Assembly: GCA_947630665.1 (NCBI GenBank)
Contig: CANRID010000014.1
Coordinates: forward strand, 1 to 52,849
Length of the DNA stretch: 52,849 nucleotides
Source: an uncultured Bacteroidales bacterium
GTDB lineage: Bacteria > Bacteroidota > Bacteroidia > Bacteroidales > UBA932
Reading direction: 5' to 3'
Both the position numbers and the translations under genes were made by a program. The notes beneath the pieces are model-generated. The model saw only the letters and a program-made list of their open reading frames with translations, did not search any database and was not told the origin of the DNA. Below, one piece after another: positions 7,965 to 17,437 of the stretch (its first letter is position 1; each line of letters starts with the position of its first letter).

Positions 7965-10577
7965 TTAGCTGTTTTTCCTGCGCCGCAGAACCGTCAGTAC
8001 GATGCCGGTTGCCAGCAGGATGATCAAAAGACCGGAGGCGACCCGGGAGCAGATTTCCCCTTTGCTGAAACTTTCCGGATCGAATGTGAACTCGATTTCA
8101 TATTCTCCCGCCGGCAGGGCCAGCCCCCGTAAAATATAGTCGGCCCGGAAAATCTCTGCCGGGGTGCCTTTCTCTTTGCCGTCGTTTTCCGCACGGCCCA
8201 CACGGTCCGCAGGGTAAAGCACGGCTTTCCAGCCCGGATGATAGTATATCTCGCTGAACAGGGCCGCCTGCGGAATCCTGCTGCCATATCGGTAAGTGAG
8301 CCGGTTGGGAGCGTAGGAGGTAAGACGGATGTATGCCAAAGAATCGCGGAGACGGTCGGCGGCCGGTTTTTCTGTCTCGTTATACAGTTTCCCGACAGTA
8401 GAATTTTCCAAAAAGCTCCGCTCTACGATGGCTTCTTTTGCGGGGTCGGTTGTGGCCAGCAGGGCGATCTCCTGATCCGCGCCGGAGGCCGGAATGATTT
8501 TCTCCACGAACCAGGCGTTGCCCAATGCGTAAGGGTTGGACAGGGGAGCCGTATTCCCGTTCAGAATGATATATTTCGTATTCAACATGCTCAGTACGGG
8601 ATGATAGGTCAGCGCCTGCTGCGCCTGTTCCAAGGTGCGGGCCTGCCCGATCTCGGCTGAAATCTCCTGTATTTCAGGCAGGAGGGCATGTTCGATTACG
8701 TCTTGATAGCGTTGCAGTTTTGCCGGGCTGTATCCCCCGATCGTTTTATGATGATAGCTTACATAGGCATCGTTAAAGGTATTGACGCTCAGATCCAGTA
8801 CCCTGTAATCGGGGGTTTTGTCCTCCAGAATGATTTGGTCCGCCGGACGCAGGGCGAATGCATTCTTAAATTCCCGTCGGGTAACGAAATGGGAATCGTT
8901 CAGATATCTTTTATCCACGGCCCACAAATCGGCCAGCACCAAAAAGCTCAGCAACAGAATAGTCTGGACGGGCTTTAATTTGCGCAGATAGCCCATCAGC
9001 AGGACCCCCGCCGCAATGACGATATACATAAACGAGCGGATCGCATCGTGCCGCAACAGGGAGATACGGTCGGCCGCCAGCGCACTCCGCAAAGCCTGCG
9101 GCAGCCGGTTGTCGGCAGGGGAGGTGAAGTCTCCCGCCAAGGAAGGAATCAGGATGAACAGCAGCGAAACGCCTGCCGTCAGGGCCAAGGCCCATATAAA
9201 GCCTGTGCGGACCTTTTTCCGGTCGGTAGTTCCGTAAATCAGTTCATTTACCGTAAGCACGGCCATTACCGGTATCGATATCTGGAGAATGACTAAAATC
9301 ATGGATACCGTCCGGAATTTATTGTACAGAGGGGCCCAGTTAAAGAAAAATTCCGAGACGAACATCAGATGATAGCCCCATGAAAGCAGCAGGGCCAGCA
9401 GGCTCACTCCCGCTATCCACCATTTCAATCCCCCTTTGAGAACGAAAAATCCTAAAACGAACAGAAATATGCTGATGGCTCCCATGTACATCGGCCCGGC
9501 GGTAAAGGGCTGTTCTCCCCAATAGAGCGGAAGCTGCCGGATTATCTGTTCCGCGCCCGCGTAGTTATTCGCCCGGAGGGTTTTGTAGGTCTGGGAATCG
9601 GTATCGAGCGCACCCGCGGAGGATCCGCCGTTAAAATCGGGAATCATGAGATTGGGGGTTTCTTTGATTCCGTAGGACCATGCGGTGGCATATTCCAAGT
9701 CCAACCCTTTGCGGGTTTTCCTGCCGGCTGTTTCCGCCGGGTTATCTTCCGGGGTTTCCCGTGTTGCTTCCGTCTTGCTCCCGTCTTTTCCGCCGCTGAG
9801 TTCTGAACCGCCGCGCATGGTGTGTTGCGCATATTCGTAAGTCGGCCATAAGTGATTGGTATTGGCGGCGATGCCCAACAGCCCCGCCGCAAGCAGCACT
9901 AAGGAGGTTTTTATAAAACGCGGAAAGGTCTTTTCCTTTATGGCTGCCGCCATGCGGTAAATGGCGTATCCCAAAATGATGATAGCCAAATAATAAGTGA
10001 TCTGGGGATGGTTGGCCTTGATCTGGAAGCTCAGGGCGAATGCAAAAAACAATCCTCCCCATAACGGGCTTTTGCGGTAGGCGTAAACCACTGCGGCCAA
10101 TACCCAGGGCATGTAGGCGATGGCGATCATTTTAGTATTGTGTCCTACCTGGATAATCTGCATATTGTACGAGCAGAAGGTAATGGCTACGGCTCCTAAA
10201 AAAGCTAACCAGAGATTCATGCCGAAAGCCAGAAATAAAAGGAAGCCTCCGATAAGGCTGATAAGCAGATAACTGGCAGGCCGTTCCCCTGTAAATAGAA
10301 AATCGTAGACAGGTTGGGTGAAATCTCCTTTGTAAATCACCGAAATAGTGGTGGCGGGCATTCCTCCGAACATGGAATTGGTCCAGAGCGTACGGCTGTC
10401 GGGATGCGCCTGATTATATTCCACGATTTCCCGGGACATCCCTTCCCAGCTCGAAATGTCGGACTGATTTACCACTTTTCCTTTCAGCAATTGAGGCATA
10501 AAACCGTATGCGAGTACTATAAAAACCGATATGACGGCTGCATACGGCGCTATTTTCTTGAGATTGAAACCCTTCAT
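7965..10577 (-). CDS. YfhO-family polytopic membrane protein
   Basis: An 870-residue protein with more than ten hydrophobic segments, an extracytoplasmic loop with NSMFGGMPATT near residue 68, and a C-terminal periplasmic domain before a last helix and an RRRKNS tail. This is the YfhO arrangement; YfhO relatives are GT-C-like proteins implicated in glycosylation of cell-wall polymers. In Bacteroidota the acceptor is unknown. Two nucleotides separate it from the upstream glycosyltransferase, so the two are almost certainly cotranscribed and may act on the same glycan. A hydrophilic Gly/Lys/Thr/Glu-rich segment (about 9705-9820) interrupts an otherwise conserved loop and looks like a lineage-specific insertion. 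Confidence 0.85.
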   Translation of the reverse strand: MKGFNLKKIAPYAAVISVFIVLAYGFMPQLLKGKVVNQSDISSWEGMSREIVEYNQAHPDSRTLWTNSMFGGMPATTISVIYKGDFTQPVYDFLFTGERPASYLLISLIGGFLLFLAFGMNLWLAFLGAVAITFCSYNMQIIQVGHNTKMIAIAYMPWVLAAVVYAYRKSPLWGGLFFAFALSFQIKANHPQITYYLAIIILGYAIYRMAAAIKEKTFPRFIKTSLVLLAAGLLGIAANTNHLWPTYEYAQHTMRGGSELSGGKDGSKTEATRETPEDNPAETAGRKTRKGLDLEYATAWSYGIKETPNLMIPDFNGGSSAGALDTDSQTYKTLRANNYAGAEQIIRQLPLYWGEQPFTAGPMYMGAISIFLFVLGFFVLKGGLKWWIAGVSLLALLLSWGYHLMFVSEFFFNWAPLYNKFRTVSMILVILQISIPVMAVLTVNELIYGTTDRKKVRTGFIWALALTAGVSLLFILIPSLAGDFTSPADNRLPQALRSALAADRISLLRHDAIRSFMYIVIAAGVLLMGYLRKLKPVQTILLLSFLVLADLWAVDKRYLNDSHFVTRREFKNAFALRPADQIILEDKTPDYRVLDLSVNTFNDAYVSYHHKTIGGYSPAKLQRYQDVIEHALLPEIQEISAEIGQARTLEQAQQALTYHPVLSMLNTKYIILNGNTAPLSNPYALGNAWFVEKIIPASGADQEIALLATTDPAKEAIVERSFLENSTVGKLYNETEKPAADRLRDSLAYIRLTSYAPNRLTYRYGSRIPQAALFSEIYYHPGWKAVLYPADRVGRAENDGKEKGTPAEIFRADYILRGLALPAGEYEIEFTFDPESFSKGEICSRVASGLLIILLATGIVLTVLRRRKNS

Positions 10578-10579
10578 CT

Positions 10580-11992
10580 TTATTTTTCTCTTTTTAGTTC
10601 ATCTAATATTCCCGACAGTTTTTCTGTCAAATGAATCCTGGAATATTTCCGTATCCGTTCTGCGGAACGGGAATCTTTTGGGGAAGAAGACTTTGCGGCC
10701 GCGTCCGGATTGGTTTTAAATTCTTCGTATGCCCGGTCCACGGCCCCGCGGATGCCGGTTTTGTCTCCGAATTCATAAATGGAGCCGCTTCCGGTTTCTT
10801 TCAGGGCATCGGCCAGATCCCCGGCTGCAGGACCGAAAGCCAGAATGGGGACACCGGAGGCGAGATATTCGAAAAACTTGCCGGTGAGGATTCCGGCCGC
10901 TTCCGGCTCTTTTCGCAGGGGGAGCAACAACAAGGAGGCTGAACGCTGCCATTTTACGGCGCAATCGTGGGAGACGTAGCCGAGGTCGGTAAGATTTTCC
11001 TCTAAACCCGCCTGTCGGATCTGTTCCGTAATCAGAGGGTCGGTCTGCCCCATGACCGTTATTTCCAATGTATGCCGGAATTCCGTGTCGGCAGCCGCTT
11101 TTTCCCCCAAGACCTCCCACAGGCAATCGGGGTTCCCGTTTTCCGTAAACAGACCGGTATGCACCACACGGAATTTGGGCTTTTTGACGGTGGTTCCGTC
11201 GTTTTCGGAATCGTTATCCCGCAGGGGGGTATGGCTGCCGCCGGCGTTCCCGGAATTTTGTTCCGTCTCCGGTATCGCGAAATCGGCCGGATCGAATCCG
11301 TTGGTTATGATTTCTATGGGAACGGAAGTGCGCCCGCTGAAATCCTCTTTCATTTGGGCGGAGACCGTCACTATCCGGTCCGCTTCTTCTAATACGCTTT
11401 GCTCCAACCTGCGGTGTTTCCGGAGGGCATATCGGGAGAGCGGCAGATATTTGAAATAAAAAATCCCCGTCCAGGGGTCCCGGAAGTCGGCGATCCATCT
11501 GATTCCCGTTTCCCGGTGCAGAGTCCGCGCGATCAGATGCATCGAATGGGGAGGCCCCGTGCTTACGATAGCGTCTACGGGATGTTCCCGTAAATAATTT
11601 TTCAGGTATTTTACCGACGGACCCACCCACCAGCGGCGCGGGTCGGGGATGAAGAAATTCCCGCGCACATAGAGGGAGAATTTTTGGAAAAAGGAACTTT
11701 TCCGGTTGTCCGAGATCAGATTGGCCCGGATAGGCTGTTTCCCGGACTTGTTTCCCGAGAGGATGCTGTAAAATCCGTACGGTTCCCGTATTTTGGTTTT
11801 CAGTACCTCTAAGGAGGGGGAAATATCTTTTGACAAGGCTTCGTCTATGGCATTGGCCTGCGGGTTTTGGGGAGTGTAAATGACCGGTTCCCATCCGAAC
11901 TGGGGAAGGTATTTTGCGAATTTGAGCCATCTTTGCACGCCCGATCCCCCCGACGGAGGCCAGTAATATGTAATGATCAGAACCCTGTTCAA
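10580..11992 (-). CDS. Family-4-type glycosyltransferase (TTG start)
   Basis: A 470-residue GT-B glycosyltransferase. The N-terminal domain begins RVLIITYYWPPSGGSG and contains DAIVSTGPPHSMH and RWIADFRDPW. The C-terminal nucleotide-sugar domain has KFFEYLASGVPILAFGP, with the family EX7E-type pair. The start is TTG at 11990-11992, since the protein begins exactly at the conserved MNRVLIITYY and no in-frame ATG fits; a purine-rich AAAGAG lies about 10 nt upstream. A 25-30-residue hydrophilic Asn/Gly/Asp-rich insertion separates the two domains (about 11180-11265). Donor and acceptor are unknown; cotranscription with YfhO suggests envelope glycan assembly. Confidence 0.83.
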   Translation of the reverse strand: MNRVLIITYYWPPSGGSGVQRWLKFAKYLPQFGWEPVIYTPQNPQANAIDEALSKDISPSLEVLKTKIREPYGFYSILSGNKSGKQPIRANLISDNRKSSFFQKFSLYVRGNFFIPDPRRWWVGPSVKYLKNYLREHPVDAIVSTGPPHSMHLIARTLHRETGIRWIADFRDPWTGIFYFKYLPLSRYALRKHRRLEQSVLEEADRIVTVSAQMKEDFSGRTSVPIEIITNGFDPADFAIPETEQNSGNAGGSHTPLRDNDSENDGTTVKKPKFRVVHTGLFTENGNPDCLWEVLGEKAAADTEFRHTLEITVMGQTDPLITEQIRQAGLEENLTDLGYVSHDCAVKWQRSASLLLLPLRKEPEAAGILTGKFFEYLASGVPILAFGPAAGDLADALKETGSGSIYEFGDKTGIRGAVDRAYEEFKTNPDAAAKSSSPKDSRSAERIRKYSRIHLTEKLSGILDELKREK

Positions 11993-12029
11993 GATATTTC
12001 TCTTTATTGATTATTTTGTGGGATAAAGT

Positions 12030-12128
12030 TTAAATCCACCCGTTTTCTGAATCTCCCGGAGCCGGTCCGGAAAAGTCCGGCCTGCCGTTTTTCCCTCCGG
12101 GAAATTTTTCTGAAACGGGTGGATTTAA
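12030..12128. repeat. 99-nt nested inverted repeat
   Basis: TTAAATCCACCCGTTT (12030-12045) is perfectly complementary to 12113-12128, giving a 16-bp outer stem. Inside lie a TCCCGGA/TCCGGGA pair and a GCCGG/CCGGC pair, so the whole folds as one long hairpin. It sits between two same-strand genes and ends 12 bp from the serine-hydrolase stop. It could be a Rho-independent terminator without a clean T-run, or a REP/MITE-like repeat. Confidence 0.7.
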
Positions 12129-12139
12129 TTTGGGGAAGG

Positions 12140-13315
12140 CTACAGGGTAGCGTCTTTTATAAAGTTATTATACAGACATTCGTTTACCTGACGTTGGAAT
12201 ACCACGAAATTGTTTTCGCGTTTGTACTCGATTCCGTTGGTCATGGTAACGATACCCCATTTCTGTTCAGGATCGAAGAACATGGAGGTATATACTCCGT
12301 AAGCTCCTCCTGTATGACCGGTGAGTTTCAGACCCGGAATAAGCTGCTCTGTAATGCGCATGGCGAAACCGTATGCGTCGCCCTCGTCGGTCGGCGAGAT
12401 AATGTTGGATTGCATGAGTTTTGAGCTTTGTTCGTCTATGATTTTGGCTCCGTTGGCTCCGGTACCGTAATTCATGTGCATGGTCATTACTTTAGCCAGA
12501 TCGCGGGCGGAGATTTTCATGCCGCCTGTCGGGGAGAAAATAGGAGTGGAATATCCGAACCGGTAATTCGCGATTTCTTCTGTACGTTTGGCATACGCTT
12601 CCGGCTGCCATTCGAAAGTGCTGTCCGGCAGCATTTCGTAAATTTTCACGAACAAAGTGGAATCGAGAGAGGCCACTTCGTAACCGCCGTACACTTCGAG
12701 CGGATCGAGGATATGGCTGACGATATATTTGTCGAACCGTTCGCCGCTTACTCTTTCAAGGATGGTTCCCAGCGTATTGTATCCTAAATTGCAATATTCG
12801 TATTTTGTTCCGGGTTCGTAGTCGTTATAGGCGTTCTGCCAGGTTGCGGATGAATCCGGATTGATGACATTGAGGGTAAAGTATCCCTGAGAATCGTTCA
12901 GACTGGAAGAATGGGACAGGAGCATGCGTACGGTGATGGGAACATCCGGATATTTCGGATTTCTCACTTTGAATCCCAAATAGTCTGAAACATCTCCTTC
13001 CAGGTTTATTTTTCCCTGCTCTACCAGTTGCATGATACTGGTGGCGGTAAATGATTTGGAAATGGATGCGATCCTGAAAATATCGTTATCCTGCAATTCG
13101 ATCTTGTTCTCGAGGTCTTTGTATCCCAAGGAGTTGGTGTATACTATCTGTCCGTCTTTCACAACGGCTACGGCAAGCCCTATGGCTTTGTTCTGCTCCA
13201 TAATGGATTTGAGTTCCTCTTTTACCTTCTCTTCCTTGGTAGGGGCGGTGCAGGCAAAAACACCGGCAGCTATGAATAATGCTGCAATGATTTTGGAAAT
13301 TTGTTTGAAGTACAT
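12140..13315 (-). CDS. Serine hydrolase lipoprotein, class C beta-lactamase fold
   Basis: A 391-residue penicillin-binding-protein/esterase-like enzyme. It starts with a lipoprotein signal ending GVFAC (Cys22), so it is probably anchored in an envelope membrane. The catalytic triad motifs of the fold are present: SISK (SxxK, near residue 86), YCNLGYN (YxN) and HTGG near the C-terminus, the equivalent of the KTG box. The first segment has DNDIFRIASISKSF. Such proteins are D-alanyl-peptidases, esterases or beta-lactamases, and no residue here decides among them; a peptidase role is a reasonable default. The gene stands alone between a large inverted repeat and a divergent mutS promoter. Confidence 0.86.
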   Translation of the reverse strand: MYFKQISKIIAALFIAAGVFACTAPTKEEKVKEELKSIMEQNKAIGLAVAVVKDGQIVYTNSLGYKDLENKIELQDNDIFRIASISKSFTATSIMQLVEQGKINLEGDVSDYLGFKVRNPKYPDVPITVRMLLSHSSSLNDSQGYFTLNVINPDSSATWQNAYNDYEPGTKYEYCNLGYNTLGTILERVSGERFDKYIVSHILDPLEVYGGYEVASLDSTLFVKIYEMLPDSTFEWQPEAYAKRTEEIANYRFGYSTPIFSPTGGMKISARDLAKVMTMHMNYGTGANGAKIIDEQSSKLMQSNIISPTDEGDAYGFAMRITEQLIPGLKLTGHTGGAYGVYTSMFFDPEQKWGIVTMTNGIEYKRENNFVVFQRQVNECLYNNFIKDATL

Positions 13316-13341
13316 AGCGCGAATAGTTTAAATGATTAGGG

Positions 13342-13349
13342 CAAAGTTA
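13342..13349 (-). promoter_or_regulatory. -7 box for serine hydrolase gene
   Basis: TAACTTTG on the minus strand, 26 nt upstream of the ATG at 13315. It is divergent from the mutS box at 13372-13379. Confidence 0.55.
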
Positions 13350-13371
13350 AAAATTTAAATTAAAATTATTG

Positions 13372-13379
13372 TATTTTTG
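13372..13379 (+). promoter_or_regulatory. -7 box immediately before mutS (probable leaderless start)
   Basis: TATTTTTG fits TAnnTTTG and ends 5 nt before the ATG at 13385. Transcription would start at or next to the start codon. A GTG at 13379 is in frame but overlaps the box and is not favoured. Confidence 0.6.
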
Positions 13380-13384
13380 TGAGT

Positions 13385-16078
13385 ATGAATGAGAGTAAAA
13401 CAATAGTCGAAACCCCCCTCATGAAGCAATATTTCGAGGTTAAGGCCCAACATCCCGACGCATTGCTGCTGTTCAGAGTGGGGGATTTTTATGAAACATT
13501 CGGAGAGGACGCCATTACCGCAAGCAAAATTCTGGGGATCGTGCTTACCCGTCGGGCCAACGGGTCGGCCAGCTGGGTGGAACTTGCCGGGTTTCCGTAT
13601 CATTCTATCGAGACATACCTGCCCAAATTGGTCAGGAGCGGATATAAGGTGGCGGTATGCGACCAACTGGAAGATCCCAAACTCACCAAGAAGATAGTCA
13701 AGAGAGGCATAACGGAATTGGTTACGCCCGGCATCGCCTACAACGACCAGTTGCTGAGCCAGAAAGAGAACAATTTCCTTTGTTCCGTCTATTTTTTCCG
13801 GGATAAGGGCGGTATCGCTTTTCTGGATGTTTCTACCGGAACTTTTAAAATAGCGGAAGGCACTTTGGAATATATGGAAATCCTGCTTTCGAATTTCGCC
13901 CCCAAGGAGGTTCTGGTGCAGAGAGGATATCAGGCCGGGTTCCGGGAGAGATTCGGAGACGGATATTATATTTCCGTGCTGGACGAGTGGGCGTTTGTGC
14001 CGGAAGCCTGCGAGGATAAACTAAAGAAGCAATTCGGGCTGAACTCCCTCAAGGGGTTCGGCATCGACGGATTGGGTCTGGGGATAACGGCGGCCGGCGC
14101 CATCCTGTTTTATTTGGAGCAAAATCATAACCGGAGCGTTTGTCATTTATGCTCCGTTTCCAGAATAGATCAGGAAAGTTTCGTGTGGTTAGACCGCTTT
14201 ACGTTCCGGAATCTGGAGATTTTTTCGTCCGTTGCCGGATCCGACGGAGTATCCCTGTTGGATGTAATAGATAAAACTTCTTCCCCTTTGGGAGGCCGTC
14301 TGTTGAGAAGCTGGCTGGCTATGCCTGTAAAAGACCGGGCGGAAATAGAGAGACGCCATACCGTAGTGGAGTATTTTGTGAATAATCCTGCGGTCAGGAC
14401 GGAAATACGGGAGCATATCGGCCGGGTGGGAGATCTGGAGCGCATCGCTTCCAAGGCGGCGGCCGGAAAAATAGCGCCCCGCGAGATGATCCAGCTCAAA
14501 AGGGGGCTGGAACAGATGGAGCCTGTAAGGGAGATATGCCACAGGAGCGGTATAGAGCCGTTGGTGACTGTGGGCGAGGAAATTTCATTGTTCGAGACCC
14601 TGCGTGCGGAGATCGGGACGAAGATTTTGCCGGAACCGGCGGCGCAGTTAGGAAAGGGGGACATTATCGCCGATGGAGTGAATCCGGAATTGGACCAGCT
14701 GCGGCAGATTGCGCGGCACAGCAAGGAATATCTGCTGCATGTTCAGGAGCGGGAAAGTGAACGCACCGGAATACCTTCCCTGAAAATCAGCTATAATAAT
14801 GTATTCGGCTATTATTTAGAGGTGCGCAATGCCCATAAGGATAAAGTTCCGCCGGAGTGGATACGGAAGCAGACTTTGGTAAATGCGGAACGGTATATTA
14901 CCCAGGAACTGAAAGAGTATGAAGAAAAAATCTTAGGAGCGGAAGACCGGATCCTCGCGTTGGAACAGGAAATTTACGCTCAGGTGACGGAGGCTATCCG
15001 GAAGGAAATTTCCGATCTGCAGAAAAGCGGGGAGGCGATAGCCCGGATAGATTGTTTGGCGGGGTTCGCGCAGCTGGCCTGCGAAAATAAATATTGCCGT
15101 CCGCAGATGAACGACGGTTTGCGGCTCGAGATAGAACAGGGGCGGCATCCGGTTATCGAAACCCTGATGAAACCGGGGGAGGAATATGTGGCCAACGATC
15201 TGATGCTGGACAACGATTCCCAGCAGATCATTATCCTCACGGGACCGAACATGGCGGGCAAGTCCGCCTTGCTCCGGCAAACGGCTCTGATCGTGTTGCT
15301 GGCGCAGATAGGGTCTTTCGTACCCGCTGCGAGGGCGTCTGTCGGGATAACGGATAAAATCTTTACCCGGGTGGGCGCTTCGGACAATATTTCAAGGGGG
15401 GAATCTACTTTTATGGTGGAGATGACGGAGACATCCACGATCCTGCATAATCTGTCCGAGAGGTCGTTGGTGTTGCTGGACGAGATAGGCCGGGGAACCA
15501 GCACCTTCGACGGAATGTCCATCGCGTGGGCCATCGTGGAGTATATCCATCAGAGCCGCTGCCGGGCGAAGACCCTGTTCGCCACCCATTACCATGAATT
15601 GAACGAACTGGAACGCATTTACCCGCGTATCCGGAATTATCATATTTCCGTCAAGGAGGTGGATAAGAAAGTGATATTTCTGCGGAAATTGTGTCCCGGC
15701 GGCGTGGCGCACAGCTTCGGTATCCATGTGGCCCGTATGGCGGGGATGCCGCAGCCGGTAATCGATTCGGCCCAACGGATTCTGAATCTGCTGGAAAGTT
15801 CCCGGGACAATTCGCCGATAGATGCAGGTGCGGGGAGCGGTCTTGCCCGAAAGGAGGAGGCCGAGAAAATTGCCGGAGACGTTATCGGGAACGGAAAAAG
15901 CCGGCTGAAGGAGAAAAAGAGCGGGGAGGGGCTTCAACTGTCTTTCTACCAGTTGGAGGACCCGTTGCTGGCGGATATCAGGGACAGGCTCAAGGCGATG
16001 GATATAAATTCCATGTCTCCTTTAGACGCTTTCGACGCATTGCGGGAGCTTAAAAAACGGATAGGATTGGAGCGGTAG
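13385..16078 (+). CDS. mutS: DNA mismatch repair protein MutS
   Basis: An 897-residue mismatch sensor and ABC-type ATPase. The N-terminal mismatch-binding motif is intact (LLFRVGDFYETFGEDA; the Phe-x-Glu pair contacts the mispair). The middle holds the lever and clamp domains. The C-terminal ATPase has Walker A TGPNMAGKSALLRQ, Walker B SLVLLDEIGRGTSTFDG and FATHYHEL. After the ATPase comes a hydrophilic linker rich in Gly, Ser, Lys and Glu, then LQLSFYQLEDPLL, the usual docking tail. The start at 13385 fits homologues beginning just before ETPLMKQY, and follows a TAnnTTTG box by only 5 nt, so the mRNA may be leaderless. MutS2 is not encoded nearby. It is followed 34 nt later by an ABC permease on the same strand. 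Confidence 0.96.
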   Translation: MNESKTIVETPLMKQYFEVKAQHPDALLLFRVGDFYETFGEDAITASKILGIVLTRRANGSASWVELAGFPYHSIETYLPKLVRSGYKVAVCDQLEDPKLTKKIVKRGITELVTPGIAYNDQLLSQKENNFLCSVYFFRDKGGIAFLDVSTGTFKIAEGTLEYMEILLSNFAPKEVLVQRGYQAGFRERFGDGYYISVLDEWAFVPEACEDKLKKQFGLNSLKGFGIDGLGLGITAAGAILFYLEQNHNRSVCHLCSVSRIDQESFVWLDRFTFRNLEIFSSVAGSDGVSLLDVIDKTSSPLGGRLLRSWLAMPVKDRAEIERRHTVVEYFVNNPAVRTEIREHIGRVGDLERIASKAAAGKIAPREMIQLKRGLEQMEPVREICHRSGIEPLVTVGEEISLFETLRAEIGTKILPEPAAQLGKGDIIADGVNPELDQLRQIARHSKEYLLHVQERESERTGIPSLKISYNNVFGYYLEVRNAHKDKVPPEWIRKQTLVNAERYITQELKEYEEKILGAEDRILALEQEIYAQVTEAIRKEISDLQKSGEAIARIDCLAGFAQLACENKYCRPQMNDGLRLEIEQGRHPVIETLMKPGEEYVANDLMLDNDSQQIIILTGPNMAGKSALLRQTALIVLLAQIGSFVPAARASVGITDKIFTRVGASDNISRGESTFMVEMTETSTILHNLSERSLVLLDEIGRGTSTFDGMSIAWAIVEYIHQSRCRAKTLFATHYHELNELERIYPRIRNYHISVKEVDKKVIFLRKLCPGGVAHSFGIHVARMAGMPQPVIDSAQRILNLLESSRDNSPIDAGAGSGLARKEEAEKIAGDVIGNGKSRLKEKKSGEGLQLSFYQLEDPLLADIRDRLKAMDINSMSPLDAFDALRELKKRIGLER

Positions 16079-16112
16079 GGAAAGACGGACCGGAATTGGA
16101 AAATTATAGGAA

Positions 16113-17420
16113 ATGGCTATCGGGAAAATTTATAAAAGAAGCGTGATTATCGCCAAGTTGCTGACAGAGAGCATATCGTTTGCTTTCTCGCAGTTAAGGA
16201 GCGATAAACTCCGGACTTTTCTTTCTTTGTTCGGGGTGAGTATCGGTATTTTTTCCATCGTGGCGATTCTTACGGCGATCGATTCTTTGAAGGGAGTGAT
16301 TATGGAGGGGTTGAAGACTTTCGGGTCCGATGCCGTTATTATACAACGTTTCCCGATGGCCGGCGGAGAAGATGAAGACGGGAATGCTGTCATGGAGGTG
16401 GGCGAAGACGGTTTTAAATGGTGGGAGTATCTCAAACGGCCCGCGGTTACGGCGGAGGATTATGCGTTTCTGAAGGAAAATACCCGGTATAGCTATGCAA
16501 TATCTTTTATGGTCCAGCTTTCTGCCGAGGTCAAGTATCAGCGGAATTCTATTTCGGGATGCGGGATTTCATGCGTGGCTTCCGACTGGGAAAAAATGAC
16601 CAAGGTGGAATTGTCGGCAGGCCGGTATTTTTCTGCGGAGGAACTCTCGCGGGGCGGGAATGTGGCGGTTATCGGCTCGGAGGTGGCGGACGAATTGTTC
16701 GGAGAGGGAGATCCTGTCGGGAAGCGGATAAAAATAGGGGCTAAGGACGCGTATGTGATAGGGAAATTTAAAGAGCAGGGGGATGAGCTAAGTCTGGTTG
16801 ATACCGATAATTCCATTTTCGTACCGTTGAATTTCGGGAAGTATATGATGAATCTGCGGGAGAAGAATGGCGTAATCGTGGCGAAACCGGCAGAGGGGGT
16901 GAGCGAAACCGATTTTCAGGACGAACTCCGGAACCTGATGCGGGCCCGACGGCGTCTCAGGCCGGGGGATAAAAATGATTTTTCCGTGAATAAGATGACT
17001 TTTCTTTTGTCCTTTGTCCAGAATATCTTTTCTTCTCTCAATATGGCGGGATGGGTTATCGCAGGCTTTTCCCTTTTGATCGGCGGATTCGGGATCGCCA
17101 ATATCATGTTCGTTTCGGTTAAGGAGAGAACCAACATGATAGGAATACAAAAAGCGCTCGGCGCCAAGAAATATGTGATTCTGACGCAATTTCTCACGGA
17201 GGCCGCTTTTCTGGCGATAACGGGCGGCCTGATAGGGATTCTGATGGTCTGGCTTGTCGTTCTGGCCGTTCCGGAAGATATAGGTCTGGCCATGCGGCTT
17301 TCCTTGTCCAATATTTTGAGCGGCGTAGCTATCGCATCGGTTATCGGTGTGCTGGCCGGTTTTATTCCGGCACGTATAGGAGCGGGACTGAATCCGGTGG
17401 ATGCGATTAATTCAAAATGA
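16113..17420 (+). CDS. MacB/FtsX-type ABC transporter permease (orphan)
   Basis: A 435-residue permease with the MacB layout. A first transmembrane helix (about residues 36-60, within FLSLFGVSIGIFSIVAIL) is followed by a large periplasmic MacB_PCD domain to about residue 300. Three more helices follow in the FtsX domain, with the conserved NIMFVSVKERTNMIGIQKALGA. No ATPase or membrane-fusion subunit is encoded beside it; the LolD-like ATPase at 43.6 kb is a candidate partner only by family. It may export lipoproteins, peptides or glycolipids. It follows mutS by 34 nt and is convergent with rsmA, whose stop is 17 nt away. Confidence 0.87.
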   Translation: MAIGKIYKRSVIIAKLLTESISFAFSQLRSDKLRTFLSLFGVSIGIFSIVAILTAIDSLKGVIMEGLKTFGSDAVIIQRFPMAGGEDEDGNAVMEVGEDGFKWWEYLKRPAVTAEDYAFLKENTRYSYAISFMVQLSAEVKYQRNSISGCGISCVASDWEKMTKVELSAGRYFSAEELSRGGNVAVIGSEVADELFGEGDPVGKRIKIGAKDAYVIGKFKEQGDELSLVDTDNSIFVPLNFGKYMMNLREKNGVIVAKPAEGVSETDFQDELRNLMRARRRLRPGDKNDFSVNKMTFLLSFVQNIFSSLNMAGWVIAGFSLLIGGFGIANIMFVSVKERTNMIGIQKALGAKKYVILTQFLTEAAFLAITGGLIGILMVWLVVLAVPEDIGLAMRLSLSNILSGVAIASVIGVLAGFIPARIGAGLNPVDAINSK

Positions 17421-17437
17421 CCACCGGGAGCAGCCGT

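Noticed and set aside
13379..13384. GTG at 13379 as the mutS start
   Set aside because: It overlaps the -7 promoter box and adds only two residues (MS) not needed by the family; ATG at 13385 is preferred.
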